A stretch of 64,000 nt of DNA from Pseudomonas sp. SLFW (GCF_009905615.1 NZ_JAAAKW010000004.1:62001-126000), one strand, 5' to 3'; shown: positions 27,739 to 36,448, counted from the first letter of the stretch. Translations and numbers: made by a program. The notes: generated from the sequence alone by a model not told the origin.

Positions 27739-29487
27739 ATGAAAGCTAAAGTTTCAGGACCCGCAACACCGAACCGGGCAGTCTGGGCGCGTCTAGGTTG
27801 GGCCTATCTGTTCTTCTGGTACTTCTCCGGTGTCGCACAGCTCCTTATCATTCGCGCTGGCGTTGCAGGCTGGAAGGGGATGATCCAGGCGTCGATGGTC
27901 ACGTTGCTGTGGCTGATTCCGCTGATCCTGTTTCCCGCCCGTGCGAGGATTCTCGCTGGCGTCATTGGACTTCTTCTTTGGGCGTCCTCACTGACCGGCC
28001 TCGGATACTTTCTGATTTATGGGCAGGAGTTTTCCCAGAGCGTGATTTTCATCATGTTCGACTCGAACATGCAGGAGTCAACAGAGTACTTGGGGCACTA
28101 TTTTTCCTGGTCGATTGTGGGGGCAATCGCCGCTTACACCTTCGCAGGGCTGGTGCTGTGGACGCGGGTCAGGCCAGCGTACCTGACGCGTAAGGCGCTA
28201 GTGACCTGTTGTGTTTTGTTCATTGCCGTCGGCGTGGGCTTCAACGCTGTCAACCAGTATCGTAAGCGACCGACCCTTCAACTGGCGGCAGCGAAATTCG
28301 AAGAAAATATCGAAGCCGCGGCCCTTTGGCAGATGGTCGTCGGATATCACCAGTATCGTCAGCAACTCGCCGAGATGTCGACGATGATGGCGACCCAGGC
28401 GCAGATTCCTCCTCTCAAGAACCTGACCGACACGCATGCAGGTCAACGCTCCACGCTGGTATTGGTCATTGGCGAATCAACGAACCGGGAGCGTATGAGC
28501 GTTTATGGTTATGGCCGTCCTACGACGCCCAATCTGGACCAGCTACGTGGCCAACTGCAGATATTCAGCGAAGTGGTCGCGCCACGCCCCTATACGATCG
28601 AGACCCTCCAGCAGGTACTGACATTTGCTGACGAGGAGCATCCGGATCGATACCTGAGTACGCCAACCCTGATCAGCGTGATGAAGCAGGCCGGGTACAA
28701 GACGTTCTGGATTACCAACCAGCAGACCATGACCAAGCGCAACACAATGCTCACCCTGTTTTCTCAGCAGGCAGACCAGCAGACCTACCTGAACAACAAC
28801 CGCGATCAGAACGAGACCAGCCAATACGACGAGGACGTCCTGGACCCGTTCTCTAAAGTTTTGGAAGACGACGCGCCACGTAAGCTGATTGTGGTGCACC
28901 TGCTGGGCACGCACATGAGCTACAAGTATCGCTACCCACCCACATACGATTACTTCAAGGATCGGATCGGGGTGCCGGCAAATGTCACTGATGGCCAGCT
29001 AGAGGTCTACAACAGCTACGACAATGCGGTGCGGTACAACGATTACGTCGTCTCGTCGCTGATCAAGCGCTTCAGCGACACAGACCCTAACGGCTTCCTG
29101 CTCTACCTGTCTGATCACGGTGAATCCGTATATGACCCGGTAGCGCCAGAGGTGCTGGGCCGCAACGAGGCTGCACCCACTCGCCCAATGTACACAGTGC
29201 CATTCATCGTTTGGAAATCGCCCAGTTGGAAAGCTGCACAAGGCACGATTCTGGAACCTGCTGACTACCTGGCACGCCCCTACAGTACGTCTCACTTCAT
29301 CCACACGTGGACAGATTTGGCAGGGCTGCGTTTTGATGAGTTTGAGCCGGCCAGGAGTATTGCGAGCCAAGGGTATAAATCCGAACGCCTCCTGATTGGC
29401 AACCCGCACAATCCTGGGAGTCTGCGTGACTTCAGCCAGCTTCCGATTGCGCCTAAACAGGGCTCGGCTGTGCAAGCAACGCGATAA
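27739..29487 (+). CDS. Phosphoethanolamine transferase, CptA/EptC-like sulfatase-fold membrane enzyme
   Basis: A 582-residue protein with about five N-terminal membrane helices and a periplasmic alkaline-phosphatase-fold domain. The catalytic threonine sits in VIGESTNRERMSVYGYGR. Further metal-site motifs are VVHLLGTHMSYKYRYP and FLLYLSDHGESVYD. Members move phosphoethanolamine from phosphatidylethanolamine to lipid A or heptose. Here the gene ends a ceramide operon, so ceramide or phosphoceramide may be an acceptor (inference). The frame opens at a TTG at 27628 overlapping the previous stop, but ATG 27739 has GAGGA 5 bases upstream and places a short cytoplasmic end before helix 1. Confidence 0.85.
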   Translation: MKAKVSGPATPNRAVWARLGWAYLFFWYFSGVAQLLIIRAGVAGWKGMIQASMVTLLWLIPLILFPARARILAGVIGLLLWASSLTGLGYFLIYGQEFSQSVIFIMFDSNMQESTEYLGHYFSWSIVGAIAAYTFAGLVLWTRVRPAYLTRKALVTCCVLFIAVGVGFNAVNQYRKRPTLQLAAAKFEENIEAAALWQMVVGYHQYRQQLAEMSTMMATQAQIPPLKNLTDTHAGQRSTLVLVIGESTNRERMSVYGYGRPTTPNLDQLRGQLQIFSEVVAPRPYTIETLQQVLTFADEEHPDRYLSTPTLISVMKQAGYKTFWITNQQTMTKRNTMLTLFSQQADQQTYLNNNRDQNETSQYDEDVLDPFSKVLEDDAPRKLIVVHLLGTHMSYKYRYPPTYDYFKDRIGVPANVTDGQLEVYNSYDNAVRYNDYVVSSLIKRFSDTDPNGFLLYLSDHGESVYDPVAPEVLGRNEAAPTRPMYTVPFIVWKSPSWKAAQGTILEPADYLARPYSTSHFIHTWTDLAGLRFDEFEPARSIASQGYKSERLLIGNPHNPGSLRDFSQLPIAPKQGSAVQATR

Positions 29488-29532
29488 CAGACTTGAAGCG
29501 CACGCTTGCGGATGCCGATGAAGGCACTCTGA

Positions 29533-29766
29533 TCTCGGGCCGCATCGGTGGAGTTCGATCATTGGATGCCCGAGTTTTGGTGTCGCTTGCGGGCATTGTC
29601 CCGTCATCCCGAGTTCGATTCGATGCCCATCATCGTCGATGCGGGCATGCCCGCCAGTCACTACGAGTACCTGCGCCGGGTGGTCAGGAACGAGTGGGTG
29701 GTATTGCAGCCGGGTGTCGCGTTGTCTCGCAAACGGCTGTTGATCGCCGCTACACCCAGCTTTTAG
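29533..29766 (+). pseudogene. Fragment resembling a glycosyltransferase family 61 C-terminal half
   Basis: A 78-residue open stretch after a stop at 29530-29532, with no clear start. It contains HPEFDSMPIIVDAGMPASHYE followed by a run with a VVLQPGVAL core and ending RKRLLIAATPSF. The D-GMP-SHYE and arginine-leucine-P-T segments recall the GT61 (DUF563) glycosyltransferases of surface glycan loci. Length is far below the family's usual 350-400 residues. I read it as a remnant left between the phosphoethanolamine transferase and wbqC; family assignment is tentative. Confidence 0.4.
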
Positions 29767-29785
29767 CCCATGCTCGGGGTCTGAG

Positions 29786-30505
29786 TCAGCAGGCCACTCG
29801 GGTATGCTCGCGGATGTAGCGGGCGACGTCGCCGGGTTCGTTCCACATCAATACATCGAGGATCGACAGATTCTCGACATAGGGCAACGCGCCGGTGGGG
29901 TAAACGAAAGTCGACAGATCCAGAAAGCGCAATTCGATCTCGCGCTGGTGCCATTCATCGGGGACAAATATGTCCCTTCCGCCCGGCGAATTGATATAGC
30001 GTCGGGCGCCCATCTGGCTGCTGATTTCCAGCGCCCACTGACCGGGATGCTCAATGGGCGGCAGTTCCAGGTTCAACGCTGAATGCGGTGTCCAGTTGAA
30101 GCGCAGGCCGATGTAATCGCACGCCACCTGCAGTGAACGCGTGTTCAGGTCGCTGATGCTGTTGCCTGTCACCGAATCGAAGACGGCTGGAATCAATTCA
30201 GTCACCCGACGGTAAAACGGTGCCTTGCCTCGATAGATACCGAGTTGGCCCTGAATGCGTTGCTGGGCGGCGCGGTGATCGATCACCGTGGTGGCTTGAA
30301 TCGAGCTGCCCAGCGTCGTGCTGACCGGCACCTGGATGTACTGCCAGCTGCCTTTGCCATCGAGTATTCGGTTGCGATTCATCCAGCTCTTTCGCCCGTA
30401 CTGCGCGGTATCGAAGATCACGCCGCGTTCCACCGAGGCAATGAGTTGGAAGTAGCCCAGATAAGGGAAGAAGTAGGGTTGCATGATGCCCAGTGTGCTG
30501 ATCAT
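29786..30505 (-). CDS. WbqC-like protein
   Basis: A 239-residue protein of the WbqC-like family, found in O-antigen and surface glycan loci. The N-terminus MISTLGIMQPYFFPYLGYFQL is the family signature, followed by GRKSWMNRNRILDGKGSWQY and QMGARRYINSPGGRDIF. The biochemical role of WbqC proteins is not established; a link to amino-sugar acylation or aminotransferase products is suspected from operon context. The ATG at 30505 overlaps the stop of a truncated DegT-type aminotransferase frame (ATGA), a common pairing. It reads towards the GT61-like remnant. Confidence 0.85.
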   Translation of the reverse strand: MISTLGIMQPYFFPYLGYFQLIASVERGVIFDTAQYGRKSWMNRNRILDGKGSWQYIQVPVSTTLGSSIQATTVIDHRAAQQRIQGQLGIYRGKAPFYRRVTELIPAVFDSVTGNSISDLNTRSLQVACDYIGLRFNWTPHSALNLELPPIEHPGQWALEISSQMGARRYINSPGGRDIFVPDEWHQREIELRFLDLSTFVYPTGALPYVENLSILDVLMWNEPGDVARYIREHTRVAC

Positions 30506-30972
30506 GAGGTATGTGCCGAAAGTAGTTGAGTAATTGTCGAGCGGATCAGCGCGCACATGTCGCGTGCTTGATCCTGGCTGACGGCCTGGCTCTTAGATAA
30601 CTTCAACAACGCCTGGCACAGCTCGTCCGTGACCTTGAGCTCGGTAGAGAGCACGCTGGCAAAAGGCTCAGTGGGATGTACGCCGGGGTGAAGGCCGTGC
30701 AGCATGCGGATCGGGTTGTAGCGGCAGCACGGAGCGTTCGTTTTTGCTGTGGGCAAGACGAAACCATGGGTGCCGGGGGAGGGGCTGTCATCGGCGAACG
30801 AAACCCAGGACAGGTCCTGGAGGTGCCGCTGGTAGCGGGCAAAACGCCGTTTGTTGTCGTTAGTGATGGCGTGCATGTGCTCAAGGGTAGACAGTGCCCT
30901 GTCAGCATGCAACTCGTTAACGTTCGCATTCATGCTCTGTTCAAACGGGTGGGCAGCGAAGCATCTGTTCAA
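30502..30972 (-). pseudogene. 5'-truncated DegT/DnrJ/EryC1-type aminotransferase remnant
   Basis: This 156-residue frame resembles only the C-terminal part of a DegT-family PLP aminotransferase. NANVNELHADRALSTLEHM corresponds to the usual N-x-R/K-M-s-E-x-h-A-A-x-x-L segment, and the end KVTDELCQALLKLSKSQAVS matches the C-terminal small-domain helix. The catalytic lysine region and most of the large domain are absent, so it cannot be active alone. Its stop is coupled to wbqC. The upstream break lies next to the fds terminator, suggesting a deletion joined the two loci. Confidence 0.5.
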
Positions 30973-30980
30973 GTCATAAG

Positions 30981-31006
30981 AAAAGCCCCGATCACTCGGG
31001 GCTTTT
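30981..31006. terminator. Intrinsic terminator at the end of the fds operon
   Basis: AAAAGCCCCG/CGGGGCTTTT is a perfect 10-base stem with a 6-base loop and A/T runs on both sides. It lies 29 bases past the fdsD stop and before the DegT remnant, and can work in both directions. Confidence 0.9.
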
Positions 31007-31034
31007 GGGTTTCAGCATTCACCTCAGGCCGGTT

Positions 31035-31250
31035 CTACCATCCAGCCCCCTTTACCGCATCTTGCGCCAGCGGGTGCAATTCCGCGCCGTGATTCGCCGC
31101 CTGCAACGCCACCAACTCCTTCTTCATCCCCGGCGTCCAGAACATCTGGATGTGGTTGCGCACACCGAGAACTGCGGCCTCTTGATCCGGTTCGGTGGCG
31201 AAGTATTTGGCGATCTGGTTGACCATTTTGATCAGGTTGGCGTCGCTCAT
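31035..31250 (-). CDS. fdsD: NAD-dependent formate dehydrogenase delta subunit
   Basis: A 71-residue protein reading MSDANLIKMVNQIAKYF onward. It matches the short FdsD subunit of soluble, NAD-dependent molybdenum formate dehydrogenases, thought to help assembly or stability. Its ATG at 31250 overlaps the fdsA stop (ATGA). An unrelated longer frame starts further upstream but runs antisense-like through fdsA and is rejected. The C-terminus ends QDAVKGAGW. Confidence 0.9.
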   Translation of the reverse strand: MSDANLIKMVNQIAKYFATEPDQEAAVLGVRNHIQMFWTPGMKKELVALQAANHGAELHPLAQDAVKGAGW

Positions 31251-34132
31251 CGGCGCACCTCTGCTTTGTCGGTGTGGCGAGCCTGGCGCCGTTCGTCGAG
31301 CAGGCGTTGCTGTTCGTCGCTGAAGGCCTGGTAGCGTTTTTGCCACTCGGAAGGGTGGTAGACGCGGCTGACTTCCACGGCGGTGACTTTGTATTCCGGG
31401 CAGTTGGTGGCCCAGTCGGAGTTGTCCGTGGTGATGACGTTGGCGCCGGATTCCGGGAAGTGGAAGGTGGTGTACACCACGCCCGGTGCGACGCGTTCGG
31501 TCACCCGGGCGCGCAGCACGGTCTGGCCGGCGCGGCTGCCGATGCCCACCCAGTCGCCTTCGTTGACCCCACGGCTTTCGGCGTCGGTCGGGTGGATTTC
31601 CAGCCGGTCTTCTTCGTGCCAGGCAACGTTCTCGGTGCGACGGGTCTGGGCGCCAACGTTGTATTGGCTGAGGATGCGGCCGGTGGTGAGCAGCAGCGGG
31701 TAGCGGGTATTGACCTTTTCCTCGGTGGGCACGTAGCCGGTGAGCATGAAGCGGCCTTTGCCACGCACGAACTGGTCGATGTGCATGGTCGGCGTGCCGT
31801 CGGGCGCGCCTTCGTTGCACGGCCATTGCAGGCTGCCGTGAACGTCCAGCGCGGCGTAGCTGACGTTGGTGAACGTTGGCGTCAGGCTGGCGATTTCGTC
31901 CATGATCTCCGACGGGTGTGTGTAGCTCATCGGGTAGCCCAAGGCGTTGGCCAGAGCGACGGTGCCCTCCCAGTCGGCCTTGCCGCCCAGCGGGTCCATG
32001 ACCTTGCGCACCCGTGAGATGCGGCGTTCGGCGTTGGTGAAGGTGCCGTCTTTTTCAAGGAACGAAGCGCCCGGCAGGAACACGTGGGCGAATTTCGCGG
32101 TTTCGTTAAGGAAGATGTCCTGCACCACCACGCATTCCATGGCCGACAGGGCTGCTGTCACGTGCTGGGTGTTCGGGTCGCTCTGGGCGATGTCTTCGCC
32201 CTGGCAGTACAAGCCCTTGAATTGACCGGCCAGCGCCGATTCGAACATGTTGGGAATGCGCAGGCCTGGGTCGGGTTGCAGCGTGACGTTCCAGGCATTC
32301 TCGAACTGAGTGCGCACAACTTCGTTGGAGATGTGGCGATAGCCCGGCAGTTCGTGGGGGAATGAGCCCATGTCGCAGGAGCCTTGGACGTTGTTCTGCC
32401 CACGCAGCGGATTGACGCCGACGCCTTCACGGCCAATATTGCCGGTGGCCATGGCCAGGTTGGCGATGCCCATGACGGCGGTGCTGCCCTGACTGTGTTC
32501 GGTGACGCCCAGCCCGTAATAAATGGCGGCGTTGTTGGCGCTGGCGTAGAGGCGGGCGGCGGCGCGAATGTCGGCGGCGTTCACACCGCAGATGAGGCCC
32601 AGTACTTCCGGCGAATTCTCTGCGCGGCTGACGAATTCGCTCCAGCGGGCAAAGTCATTGCCTTCGCAGCGGGCGTCAATGAACGCCTGATCGAGCAAGC
32701 CTTCGGTGACGATCACGTGAGCCAAGGCGTTGAGCATGGCGACGTTGGTGCCCGGACGCAGCGCGAGGTGAATCTTGGCCCGGCCATGAACCGAATCAAC
32801 CAGATCGATGCGCCGTGGGTCGATGACGATCAATTGAGCGCCTTCGCGCAGGCGGCGCTTGAGTTGGGAACCGAACACCGGGTGGGCGTCGCTCGGATTG
32901 GCGCCCATGACCAGAATCACATCGGCTTTCATCACCGAGTCGAAGCTCTGGGTGCCTGCCGATTCGCCCAGCGTCTGTTTCAGGCCATAGCCGGTTGGCG
33001 AGTGGCAAACCCGCGCACAGGTGTCGACGTTGTTGTTGCCGAACGCGGCGCGCACCAGTTTCTGTACGAGATAGGTTTCTTCGTTAGTGCAGCGGCTGGA
33101 GGTGATGCCGCCAATGGAATCGCGGCCGTATTTCTGTTGCAGGCGACGCATTTCGCTGGCGGCGTAAGTCACGGCCTCGTCCCAGCTGACTTCCTGCCAA
33201 GGGTCGCTGATGTGCTTGCGGATCATCGGTTTGGTGATGCGATCCGGGTGGGTTGCATAGCCCCAGGCGAAACGGCCCTTGACGCAGGAGTGGCCATGGT
33301 TGGCATGGCCGTTCTTGTCCGGGACCATGCGCACCAGTTCATCGCCTTTCATCTCGGCGCGGAACGAGCAGCCCACGCCGCAATAGGCGCAGGTGGTGAT
33401 GACGCTGTGCTCCGGCTGGCCTTTCTCCACCACGCTTTTTTCCATCAGGGTCGCGGTGGGGCAGGCTTGCACGCAGGCGCCGCAGGACACGCACTCCGAT
33501 TCGAGGAAGTTGTCGCCACCGGCGGCGGACACGCGGGATTCGAAGCCGCGTCCAGTGATCGTCAGCGCGAAAGTGCCCTGGGTTTCTTCACAGGCCCGCA
33601 CGCAGCGGCTGCAGACAATGCACTTGCTGGGGTCGTAATCGAAATACGGGTTGGACACGTCTTTTTTGTCAGCGAGATGGTTTTCGCCTTCGTAGCCGTA
33701 GCGCACTTCCCGCAGGCCGACCTGACCGGCAACGGTTTGCAGTTCGCAGTTGCCGTTGGCCGAGCACGTCAGGCAGTCCAGCGGGTGATCGGAGATGTAC
33801 AGCTCCATGACGTTGCGGCGCAGCGTCGCAAGTTTCGGCGTCTGGGTGTGCACGGTCATGCCTTCGGTGACCGGCGTGGTGCACGAGGCCGGATAGCCGC
33901 GCATGCCCTCGATTTCCACCAGGCACATGCGGCAGGAGCCGAACGCTTCGAGGCTGTCGGTGGCGCACAGTTTGGGAATGGTGGTGCCCATCAGCGCGGC
34001 GGCACGCATGACGGAGGTGCCTTCAGGCACGCTGATACGTTGGCCGTCGATGTTCAGGGTGACCTGCACGCCGCTGTGGCGGGCGGGCGTGCCTAAGTCG
34101 GCGTCGGTTTTCGGGTCGAATATCGTGATCAT
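31247..34132 (-). CDS. fdsA: Formate dehydrogenase alpha subunit (molybdopterin, Fe-S)
   Basis: A 961-residue catalytic subunit. In order it shows an N-terminal [2Fe-2S] ferredoxin-like domain (IPKLCATDSLEAFGSCRMC), a HPLDCLTCSANGNCELQ cluster, two ferredoxin clusters (CIVCSRCVRACEETQG and CVSCGACVQACPTATL), the Fdh-type CAYCGVGC cluster and the bis-MGD domain. The candidate active-site cysteine lies in VDTCARVCHSPTGYGLKQ. It oxidises formate to CO2 in the cytoplasm with electrons passed to FdsB/G. The ATG at 34132 overlaps fdsB; an upstream in-frame extension to 34252 lies wholly within fdsB and is rejected. Confidence 0.96.
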   Translation of the reverse strand: MITIFDPKTDADLGTPARHSGVQVTLNIDGQRISVPEGTSVMRAAALMGTTIPKLCATDSLEAFGSCRMCLVEIEGMRGYPASCTTPVTEGMTVHTQTPKLATLRRNVMELYISDHPLDCLTCSANGNCELQTVAGQVGLREVRYGYEGENHLADKKDVSNPYFDYDPSKCIVCSRCVRACEETQGTFALTITGRGFESRVSAAGGDNFLESECVSCGACVQACPTATLMEKSVVEKGQPEHSVITTCAYCGVGCSFRAEMKGDELVRMVPDKNGHANHGHSCVKGRFAWGYATHPDRITKPMIRKHISDPWQEVSWDEAVTYAASEMRRLQQKYGRDSIGGITSSRCTNEETYLVQKLVRAAFGNNNVDTCARVCHSPTGYGLKQTLGESAGTQSFDSVMKADVILVMGANPSDAHPVFGSQLKRRLREGAQLIVIDPRRIDLVDSVHGRAKIHLALRPGTNVAMLNALAHVIVTEGLLDQAFIDARCEGNDFARWSEFVSRAENSPEVLGLICGVNAADIRAAARLYASANNAAIYYGLGVTEHSQGSTAVMGIANLAMATGNIGREGVGVNPLRGQNNVQGSCDMGSFPHELPGYRHISNEVVRTQFENAWNVTLQPDPGLRIPNMFESALAGQFKGLYCQGEDIAQSDPNTQHVTAALSAMECVVVQDIFLNETAKFAHVFLPGASFLEKDGTFTNAERRISRVRKVMDPLGGKADWEGTVALANALGYPMSYTHPSEIMDEIASLTPTFTNVSYAALDVHGSLQWPCNEGAPDGTPTMHIDQFVRGKGRFMLTGYVPTEEKVNTRYPLLLTTGRILSQYNVGAQTRRTENVAWHEEDRLEIHPTDAESRGVNEGDWVGIGSRAGQTVLRARVTERVAPGVVYTTFHFPESGANVITTDNSDWATNCPEYKVTAVEVSRVYHPSEWQKRYQAFSDEQQRLLDERRQARHTDKAEVRR

Positions 34133-35688
34133 TGCTCGGCCTCCGAGAGTTGCAGACCAAAGTCGGCAGGGAAGTGCTTCAGCGCGCTGGCGACAGGGTA
34201 GGCGGTCATGCCGCCGAGCGCGCAGAGCGAACCGAATTGCAGGGTGTCGCACAGGTCTTTGAGGATGATGGCCTGCTGATCCCGGATGTTTTGGTCAGGC
34301 GCAGCCAGTATCCGGTCGATGACCTCGACGCCCCGGGTCGAACCGATGCGGCAGGGTGTGCATTTGCCGCAGGATTCTTCGGCGCAGAATTCCAGGGCGA
34401 ACCGCGCCATGTGGGCCATGTCCAGGGTGTCGTCAGCCACCACCACGCCGCCGTGGCCGAGCATCGCGCCGATGGCAGCGAACGCCTCGTAGTCCAGCGG
34501 TGTGTCGAACTGTGACGGCGGTACCCAGGCGCCCAGCGGGCCGCCAATTTGCGCGGCTTTCAGCGGACGACCACTGGCGGTCCCGCCGCCATAGACTTCC
34601 ACCAGTTCCCGCAAGGTCAGGCCAAACGCCCGCTCTACAAGACCGCCGTGGCGAATGTTGCCCGCCAGTTGAAAGGGCATGGTGCCGGTAGAACGACCCA
34701 TGCCGTAATCGCGATAGAACTGCGCGCCCTTGGCCAGAATCAGCGGCACCGACGCCAGGGTCAGCACGTTATGAACCAAGGTCGGCTGACCGAACAGCCC
34801 TTTCAGCGCAGGGATCGGCGGCTTGGCACGCACCAGCCCACGTTTGCCTTCCAGTGAGTCCAGCAGCGCGGTTTCTTCACCGCAGATGTACGCGCCTGCA
34901 CCGACCCGCACTTCCAGATCGAACGCCAGGCCGCTGCCCGCGACGTCGTTGCCGAGGAAGCCAGCGGAGCGGGCAATCGTGATGGCTTCGCGCAGGGTGG
35001 CGATGGCTTGGGGGTATTCCGAGCGCACGTAGATGTAGCCGAGGCTGGCGCCGACGGTGATCCCGGCGATGACCATGCCTTCTATTAACAGGAAGGGGTC
35101 GCCTTCCATCAGCATGCGGTCGGCGAAGGTCCCGGAATCGCCTTCGTCGGCGTTGCACACCACGTATTTCTGCGCGGCTTGCGTGCTGCGGACGGTGCGC
35201 CATTTGATCCCGGCAGGGAAGGCCGCGCCGCCGCGACCGCGCAGGCCGGAGTCGAACACGGCGGTAGCTGTCTCGTCGCCACCCACGGCAATGGCGCGGG
35301 TCAGGCCCTCGAAACCGCCGTGGGCCTTGTAATCCTGCAGCGAGAGCGGTTGAGTGATCCCGGCGCGGGCGAACAGCAGGCGTTGTTGGGTCTTCAGATA
35401 GGGCAACTCTTCCACCAATCCCAAAGACAACGGATGGCTGGAGGGATCGCCGAGCAGCGCGTCGAGCACGCCGGGGACGTCATCTTCCGTCAGCGGGCCG
35501 AAACCGAGGCGGCCTTGCGGGCTGTCCACTTCCAGCAGCGGTTCCAGCCAGTAAAGGCCTCGGGAGCTGGTGTGGTGCAAGTCCAGCGGCAGGTTGCGTG
35601 CGCGCGCTTCGCTGGCGAGGGCCACGGCAACGGCGTCCGCCCCCACGGCGCGGGCCACGGAGTCGGCGGGCAGGTATAGACGCGTCAT
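34129..35688 (-). CDS. fdsB: Formate dehydrogenase beta subunit (NADH-binding, NuoF-like)
   Basis: A 519-residue NuoF-like flavoprotein. An N-terminal thioredoxin-like domain precedes the FMN/NADH-binding segments GLRGRGGAAFPAGIKW and YVVCNADEGDSGTF with ICGEETALLDSLEGKRG. The C-terminal [4Fe-4S] site is CAEESCGKCTPCRIG. It passes electrons from FdsA to NAD. The ATG at 35688 overlaps the fdsG stop (ATGA), and the fdsA start overlaps this gene's stop, so the four genes are translationally linked. Confidence 0.95.
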   Translation of the reverse strand: MTRLYLPADSVARAVGADAVAVALASEARARNLPLDLHHTSSRGLYWLEPLLEVDSPQGRLGFGPLTEDDVPGVLDALLGDPSSHPLSLGLVEELPYLKTQQRLLFARAGITQPLSLQDYKAHGGFEGLTRAIAVGGDETATAVFDSGLRGRGGAAFPAGIKWRTVRSTQAAQKYVVCNADEGDSGTFADRMLMEGDPFLLIEGMVIAGITVGASLGYIYVRSEYPQAIATLREAITIARSAGFLGNDVAGSGLAFDLEVRVGAGAYICGEETALLDSLEGKRGLVRAKPPIPALKGLFGQPTLVHNVLTLASVPLILAKGAQFYRDYGMGRSTGTMPFQLAGNIRHGGLVERAFGLTLRELVEVYGGGTASGRPLKAAQIGGPLGAWVPPSQFDTPLDYEAFAAIGAMLGHGGVVVADDTLDMAHMARFALEFCAEESCGKCTPCRIGSTRGVEVIDRILAAPDQNIRDQQAIILKDLCDTLQFGSLCALGGMTAYPVASALKHFPADFGLQLSEAEQ

Positions 35689-36164
35689 TGTGCGTCCTCC
35701 CGGCACGTGTCGAGCAGGGCATCAAGACGCTCAGCGCTGAGCCGCGCGTGCAGTTTTCCGTCCAGCTCCAGCGCGGGTGAGCACGCGCAGGCGCCCAGGC
35801 AATACACCGGCCGCAAGCTGATATTGCCGTCGGCGCTGCTGCCGTGATCGTCCAGTTGCAGACGGTCGCGCAATTGCGCCGCCAATTGCTCAGCCCCCCG
35901 GCTTTTGCAGGACTCGGCCCGGCACAGGCGCAGAATATGGCGGGCCGGTGGCGCGGTGCGGAAGTCGTGATAGAAACTGATGACGCCACGCACTTCGGCC
36001 TGGCTTTGGTTGAGGGCGTGGGCTATGTCGGGGATGGCGACGTCGGGGATGTAACCGATGCCTTCCTGAATCTCGTGGAGAATGGGCAACAGTGCGCCCG
36101 CAGAGCCTTTGTGGCGCTCCAGCAGGCTGTTGACCATGGGCAGAATCGACATCTGGTCAGGCAT
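35685..36164 (-). CDS. fdsG: Formate dehydrogenase gamma subunit (NuoE-like)
   Basis: A 159-residue NuoE-like [2Fe-2S] protein, first gene of the fdsGBAD operon. Cluster ligands are visible at LRLCRAESCKSRG and CLGACACSPALELDG. The helical N-terminal domain includes LLPILHEIQEGIGYIPDV and EVRGVISFYHDFRT. It links FdsA to FdsB in electron transfer. The operon promoter should lie in 36165-36448. The usual fdsC (FdhD-like sulfurtransferase) gene normally placed before fdsD is absent here. Confidence 0.95.
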   Translation of the reverse strand: MPDQMSILPMVNSLLERHKGSAGALLPILHEIQEGIGYIPDVAIPDIAHALNQSQAEVRGVISFYHDFRTAPPARHILRLCRAESCKSRGAEQLAAQLRDRLQLDDHGSSADGNISLRPVYCLGACACSPALELDGKLHARLSAERLDALLDTCREDAQ

Positions 36165-36237
36165 ACAGCATTCCTCACGGTCACGGACGAACCAGATGGT
36201 TGTCGGTTGTCCGAAAGTGTGGGCTGCGGCGCATGTA

Positions 36238-36256
36238 CCACGTCACGGGCACGTGG
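36238..36256. promoter_or_regulatory. Inverted repeat upstream of fdsG
   Basis: CCACGT and ACGTGG form a 6-base inverted repeat with a 7-base spacer, 74 bases upstream of the fdsG start, in the 284-base gap (36165-36448) that otherwise shows no gene. It could be an operator for the formate dehydrogenase operon. No fdsR-like regulator is in the window. Confidence 0.3.
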
Positions 36257-36448
36257 ATTTTCAGGCCGAAGCCAGGGCACCCTTGTCGGGCATCTTGTTG
36301 TACCCGGCGCGATCTTTGTCACGCCCTTGGTCGGGTATGGAACGCAGCTTGGCATGCCGTTTTTGAATTTTTCTTACAAAAGCGACGCGGCCCGTTCTTT
36401 TTGCGACTGGATGGAGTTTAGACGGTGCGGGCCAATCCGGGTGGGGCT

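Noticed and set aside
31247..31826. Minus-strand frame running into the fdsD end from inside fdsA
   Set aside because: Its N-terminal part is arginine-rich out-of-frame fdsA sequence; only the last 71 residues (fdsD) look real.
32384..34096. 570-residue plus-strand frame antisense to fdsA
   Set aside because: Long only because of high-GC third-position bias; composition is glycine, alanine and histidine rich without any motif, and fdsA is certain on the other strand.
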